Below the pieces are notes generated by a model, which made no database searches, was not told where the DNA came from, and worked only from the letters and a program-made list of their open reading frames with translations. A program made the translations under genes and the position numbers. Positions 61,600 through 64,000 of a DNA stretch of 64,000 nt are shown here, piece by piece. The stretch covers positions 1-64,000 of the forward strand of contig DCFX01000088.1 of the NCBI GenBank assembly GCA_002314445.1, given 5' to 3'. Position 1 is the first letter of the stretch, and every line of letters starts with the position of its first letter. The DNA is from Treponema sp. UBA1793. Its GTDB lineage: Bacteria; Spirochaetota; Spirochaetia; Treponematales; Treponemataceae.

Positions 61600-64000
61600 T
61601 TATAATGGTAAATTGACAATAACACCAGTATTTTTTTCAGATTTACCACAAATCACAGAGGTGTACCTGCCCGCCCGTATATCTTTTACGCGTTCTGCAG
61701 CTATCCGTATCTTCTCCGCATTCACAGCCAGAAGCGACTGAAGCTCCATGTCCTTATCTTCCTGTGTCACGGCATTCAGTTTGCGGTAAAAACCGACATA
61801 GCCGCGCGCGGAGGGCGAAAGCGGCTGGACGCTTTCCCCATAACAGCCGGTTACAGCCCTGGCCACATCCATGCTGCTCAGGTTTGCCGAACGGGCTGCA
61901 TCAATGCAGTCCGAGAACACATCGAGCGATTTTACAGGAGTCGGATCCCGATACGTCGTAAGCGAAAAAATTCCGGTTCTGACGTCTATGTCGGCACTTG
62001 CACCGTATGCACCGCCGATTGTCCGTATTTTCTCCCAAAGCACGTTTGTGCGCATCCAGTGACAGAGGACATCAAGTGCCGCATATTCTTCAAAACCTAT
62101 CGTTCCAAAGGAAACTGCTTCTGAAGAAAAGCCGACCTGAGATGACAGTACGCATGTTTCCGAACGCGACAGTGACTCTTCACCGGGCAGTTTTGTAAGC
62201 GCATAATACTCGTCGTCGCTTCTGACAGGCGCCGGAGAGAGACTATGCAGACCCGCTTTCGACGCAAAGCCGGGAATCAGAGGAAGGACGGCAGTAAGCG
62301 ACTCACTGTCGGAAGTGATATGGACGACAGCGCCTGCGGAACGGATTTCGGAAAGGATGCGGGAAAAACGGGTGCTGAGCATTCCGGCATCTTCACCGCA
62401 GAGTCTTTCCAGCGTAAACAACTGGCTCAATCCCCGCCAGATTTCCTCTACAGCTTTTGTCCGGTTAATACGGCACGAAGCGCGGCTTAACGCATATCGG
62501 GAACCCGCAGGAAGCACCGACGACCGCATTCCGTCGAGTATTTCGTTCATAAGCGTCTTTATACGCTCAGAATCCGAAAAATCCATGCCCGACAAAGCGT
62601 CAGCAAAAAGTTCAAGCGCAGTCTTCGCTTTTTCAACGGGCAGTTTCATCCCGAAATTAATCATGTCGCGCCCGACGTACTGTTTATCTTTTACTGCAGC
62701 CGCAGCCTTCCTGCCGTATTCGCTGCTGCACAATTTTGAAACGACGGCATGTGCGGCCATGTCTCCGCAGCATAATGCAGATTCCGCAGAACAGTCAGCC
62801 CAGTTTTTTCCGTTCCAGCCGGTGTTCAATGCACAGGACGTAAAGGCCGTAAGATACGGATATTCGGAAACAGGCAGGACATCGGTCGGAAAACAGACAT
62901 CAATGTACACAATGCCGTCTGTCGGTTCCTCATTGATAAACAAAGGAACGTCGCTCCCGTCAGCCCCGCTGCACGACGTCACTTTCGTTTCTATGGGATC
63001 GATATGCGGATTCAAATCAGACAGGCTGATATGAGGGATGCACGCTGTCTCTTTTTCCGTTTCCTTATGCTGCTGATATTCGTGCAGAGAATCCATACCA
63101 TTCTTTATTTCCGCAGCATCGGTTTCAGCCGTAAGCAGTTTAATGATTTCGGCTTCTTTTTTCTCACGCCCTTTCAAATATGATTTCTCAGGAGATACGA
63201 CGACAAAAGAGCATTCTTTATTGTCGAGCAGTATGCGGCGGATAAGTTTTTCCACATAACGGGAATCTTCCGCAAGCTGTTTTTTGACTTTTTCAAATGC
63301 CGTGCGGTACGACAATGTCGAGGCCGGTTCTGCCCCGTAATTCCAGCCGTTCAGCACCCTGTCCATGAGCACAAGCGAAAACGGTTCGCCGTGCACGCGG
63401 ACTACTTCCCGGTTTGCAAAATCGACGGAAAGGACGGCAGCATCGATGTCGTTCTGTGCAATTCCGCGGCTGCATAAATCATTCAGCGTAGCAAGCAGCA
63501 ACTCCCTGACTTTGGGAGCATTTGCCTTTTTTACCCCGCTTAAACCGAAATACACCATTTCTGTCGAAACTTCCGCACCGCCACCCGAAATGAGCCGGTC
63601 GCCCAGATGAGAGTCAGTCAGCGCCTTTGAAACGGGAGAACTATCGTTTCCTGCAAGTACCTGCATGAGGAAGATAAGTTCCATCGTATTGTCGATATTT
63701 GACGACTGGCCGTAACGCCAGTTCATCGTAACGCTTGACTGCTTTGCACCCGATGCCGGGCCTGCAGCAGTGACAACGCGCGGCTCTGTCATCGGCTCGG
63801 GCGTTTCCAGCTTCAGAAACGACTCGTTTACAGCCGGATACCTTCCTGTCTCCGCCGGTTCCGGATATTTTTTCTCAAGGCGGTCAAGCATATTCTCCTG
63901 AATAAAATCGAGCTGCGTTTCCGTTGGGATGTTTCCGTACAAAAAAAGCAGACAGTTCCCGGGACTGTAATACGTGTGATGAAAAGCTTTGAACTGTTCG
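61600..64000 (-). CDS. M16C family zinc metallopeptidase (PreP-like), partial
   Basis: The gene enters from beyond the right edge; the visible frame is open to base 64000 and reads EQFKAFHHTYYSPGNCLLFLYGNIPTE at the edge, matching the end of the first M16 domain. What is seen is the middle and C-terminal halves, about 800 residues: an M16C-associated linker (VVSPEKSYLKGREKKEAEI), LYGNIPTETQLDFI and the inactive C-terminal M16 domains (DDEYYALTKLPGEESLSRSE, IRTIGGAYGASADIDVRTGIFSLTTYRDP). The HxxEH zinc site lies outside the window. Such enzymes degrade small peptides inside a closed chamber. Confidence 0.9.
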   Translation of the reverse strand, partial: EQFKAFHHTYYSPGNCLLFLYGNIPTETQLDFIQENMLDRLEKKYPEPAETGRYPAVNESFLKLETPEPMTEPRVVTAAGPASGAKQSSVTMNWRYGQSSNIDNTMELIFLMQVLAGNDSSPVSKALTDSHLGDRLISGGGAEVSTEMVYFGLSGVKKANAPKVRELLLATLNDLCSRGIAQNDIDAAVLSVDFANREVVRVHGEPFSLVLMDRVLNGWNYGAEPASTLSYRTAFEKVKKQLAEDSRYVEKLIRRILLDNKECSFVVVSPEKSYLKGREKKEAEIIKLLTAETDAAEIKNGMDSLHEYQQHKETEKETACIPHISLSDLNPHIDPIETKVTSCSGADGSDVPLFINEEPTDGIVYIDVCFPTDVLPVSEYPYLTAFTSCALNTGWNGKNWADCSAESALCCGDMAAHAVVSKLCSSEYGRKAAAAVKDKQYVGRDMINFGMKLPVEKAKTALELFADALSGMDFSDSERIKTLMNEILDGMRSSVLPAGSRYALSRASCRINRTKAVEEIWRGLSQLFTLERLCGEDAGMLSTRFSRILSEIRSAGAVVHITSDSESLTAVLPLIPGFASKAGLHSLSPAPVRSDDEYYALTKLPGEESLSRSETCVLSSQVGFSSEAVSFGTIGFEEYAALDVLCHWMRTNVLWEKIRTIGGAYGASADIDVRTGIFSLTTYRDPTPVKSLDVFSDCIDAARSANLSSMDVARAVTGCYGESVQPLSPSARGYVGFYRKLNAVTQEDKDMELQSLLAVNAEKIRIAAERVKDIRAGRYTSVICGKSEKNTGVIVNLPL

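Noticed and set aside
1..64000. CRISPR arrays, insertion sequences, prophage, rRNA genes or replication origin
   Set aside because: No regularly spaced repeats, transposase or phage-like genes, rRNA stretches or DnaA-box clusters were seen on either strand.

Overview
The window looks like chromosomal core and near-core sequence from a free-swimming or host-associated anaerobic spirochaete, most likely a Treponema or close relative. This is inferred from gene content: many short-lipobox lipoproteins, a sodium-pump oxaloacetate decarboxylase, superoxide reductase and a reverse-type rubrerythrin with a PerR-like regulator instead of aerobic defence, HD-GYP proteins, a polytopic chemotaxis receptor, and a Lon protease carrying flagellar-switch-like motifs. 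G+C is moderate by eye, genes are tightly packed, and several convergent genes overlap at their 3' ends. No rRNA, transposase, prophage or CRISPR array was seen.

Layout. 0-2.4 kb: translation operon infC-rpmI-rplT followed by a coiled-coil protein, ZapA and a YaiI-type protein. 2.4-6.0 kb (minus): HD-GYP protein, RNA m5C methyltransferase and GH3 lipoprotein. 6.0-11.3 kb: SDR oxidoreductase and SbcD-SbcC nuclease, closed by a strong terminator. 11.3-15.1 kb (minus): oadG-oadA-oadB. 15.3-19.6 kb: YhhN protein, DapB, uracil/xanthine permease, rubrerythrin and PerR-like regulator. 19.6-23.1 kb: large ankyrin lipoprotein, TrpR-like regulator and a small unknown. 23.1-30.5 kb (minus): outer-membrane-like protein and an Opp transporter with permease OppC fused to ATPase OppD. 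30.7-37 kb (minus): orphan MsmX-type ATPase, DUF554 protein, tRNA-Leu(GAG), membrane HD-GYP protein and an EF-G paralogue. 37-41 kb: an ECF transporter operon behind an unusual duplicated, structured leader. 41-43.4 kb: small redox genes, an ArsR regulator and an esterase. 43.5-50.7 kb (minus): DUF2974 hydrolase, FHA protein, phosphoesterase, Ser/Thr kinase and Lon. 50.8-56.7 kb: BI-1 protein, chemotaxis receptor, tRNA-Pro(GGG), NadE and RlmJ. 56.8-64 kb (minus): secreted protein, ClpB, a calycin-like unknown, a small unknown and a truncated M16C peptidase.

Three observations stand out. First, Lon contains four tandem 15-residue repeats of an LTQxEIDxLV motif between its ATPase and protease domains, very like the CheY-binding N-terminus of FliM/FliY. 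Second, about a dozen genes (including nadE, clpB, lon, oppA, the GH3 lipoprotein and trpR) lack a Shine-Dalgarno and instead have a sigma70-like -10 box mostly 6-9 nt before the start codon, which predicts leaderless mRNAs. Third, the ECF operon leader is a 108-nt-period duplication of its own ribosome-binding site enclosed in a long-range stem, a candidate uncharacterised cis-regulatory RNA. All functional calls come from reading motifs by eye; no database search was run.
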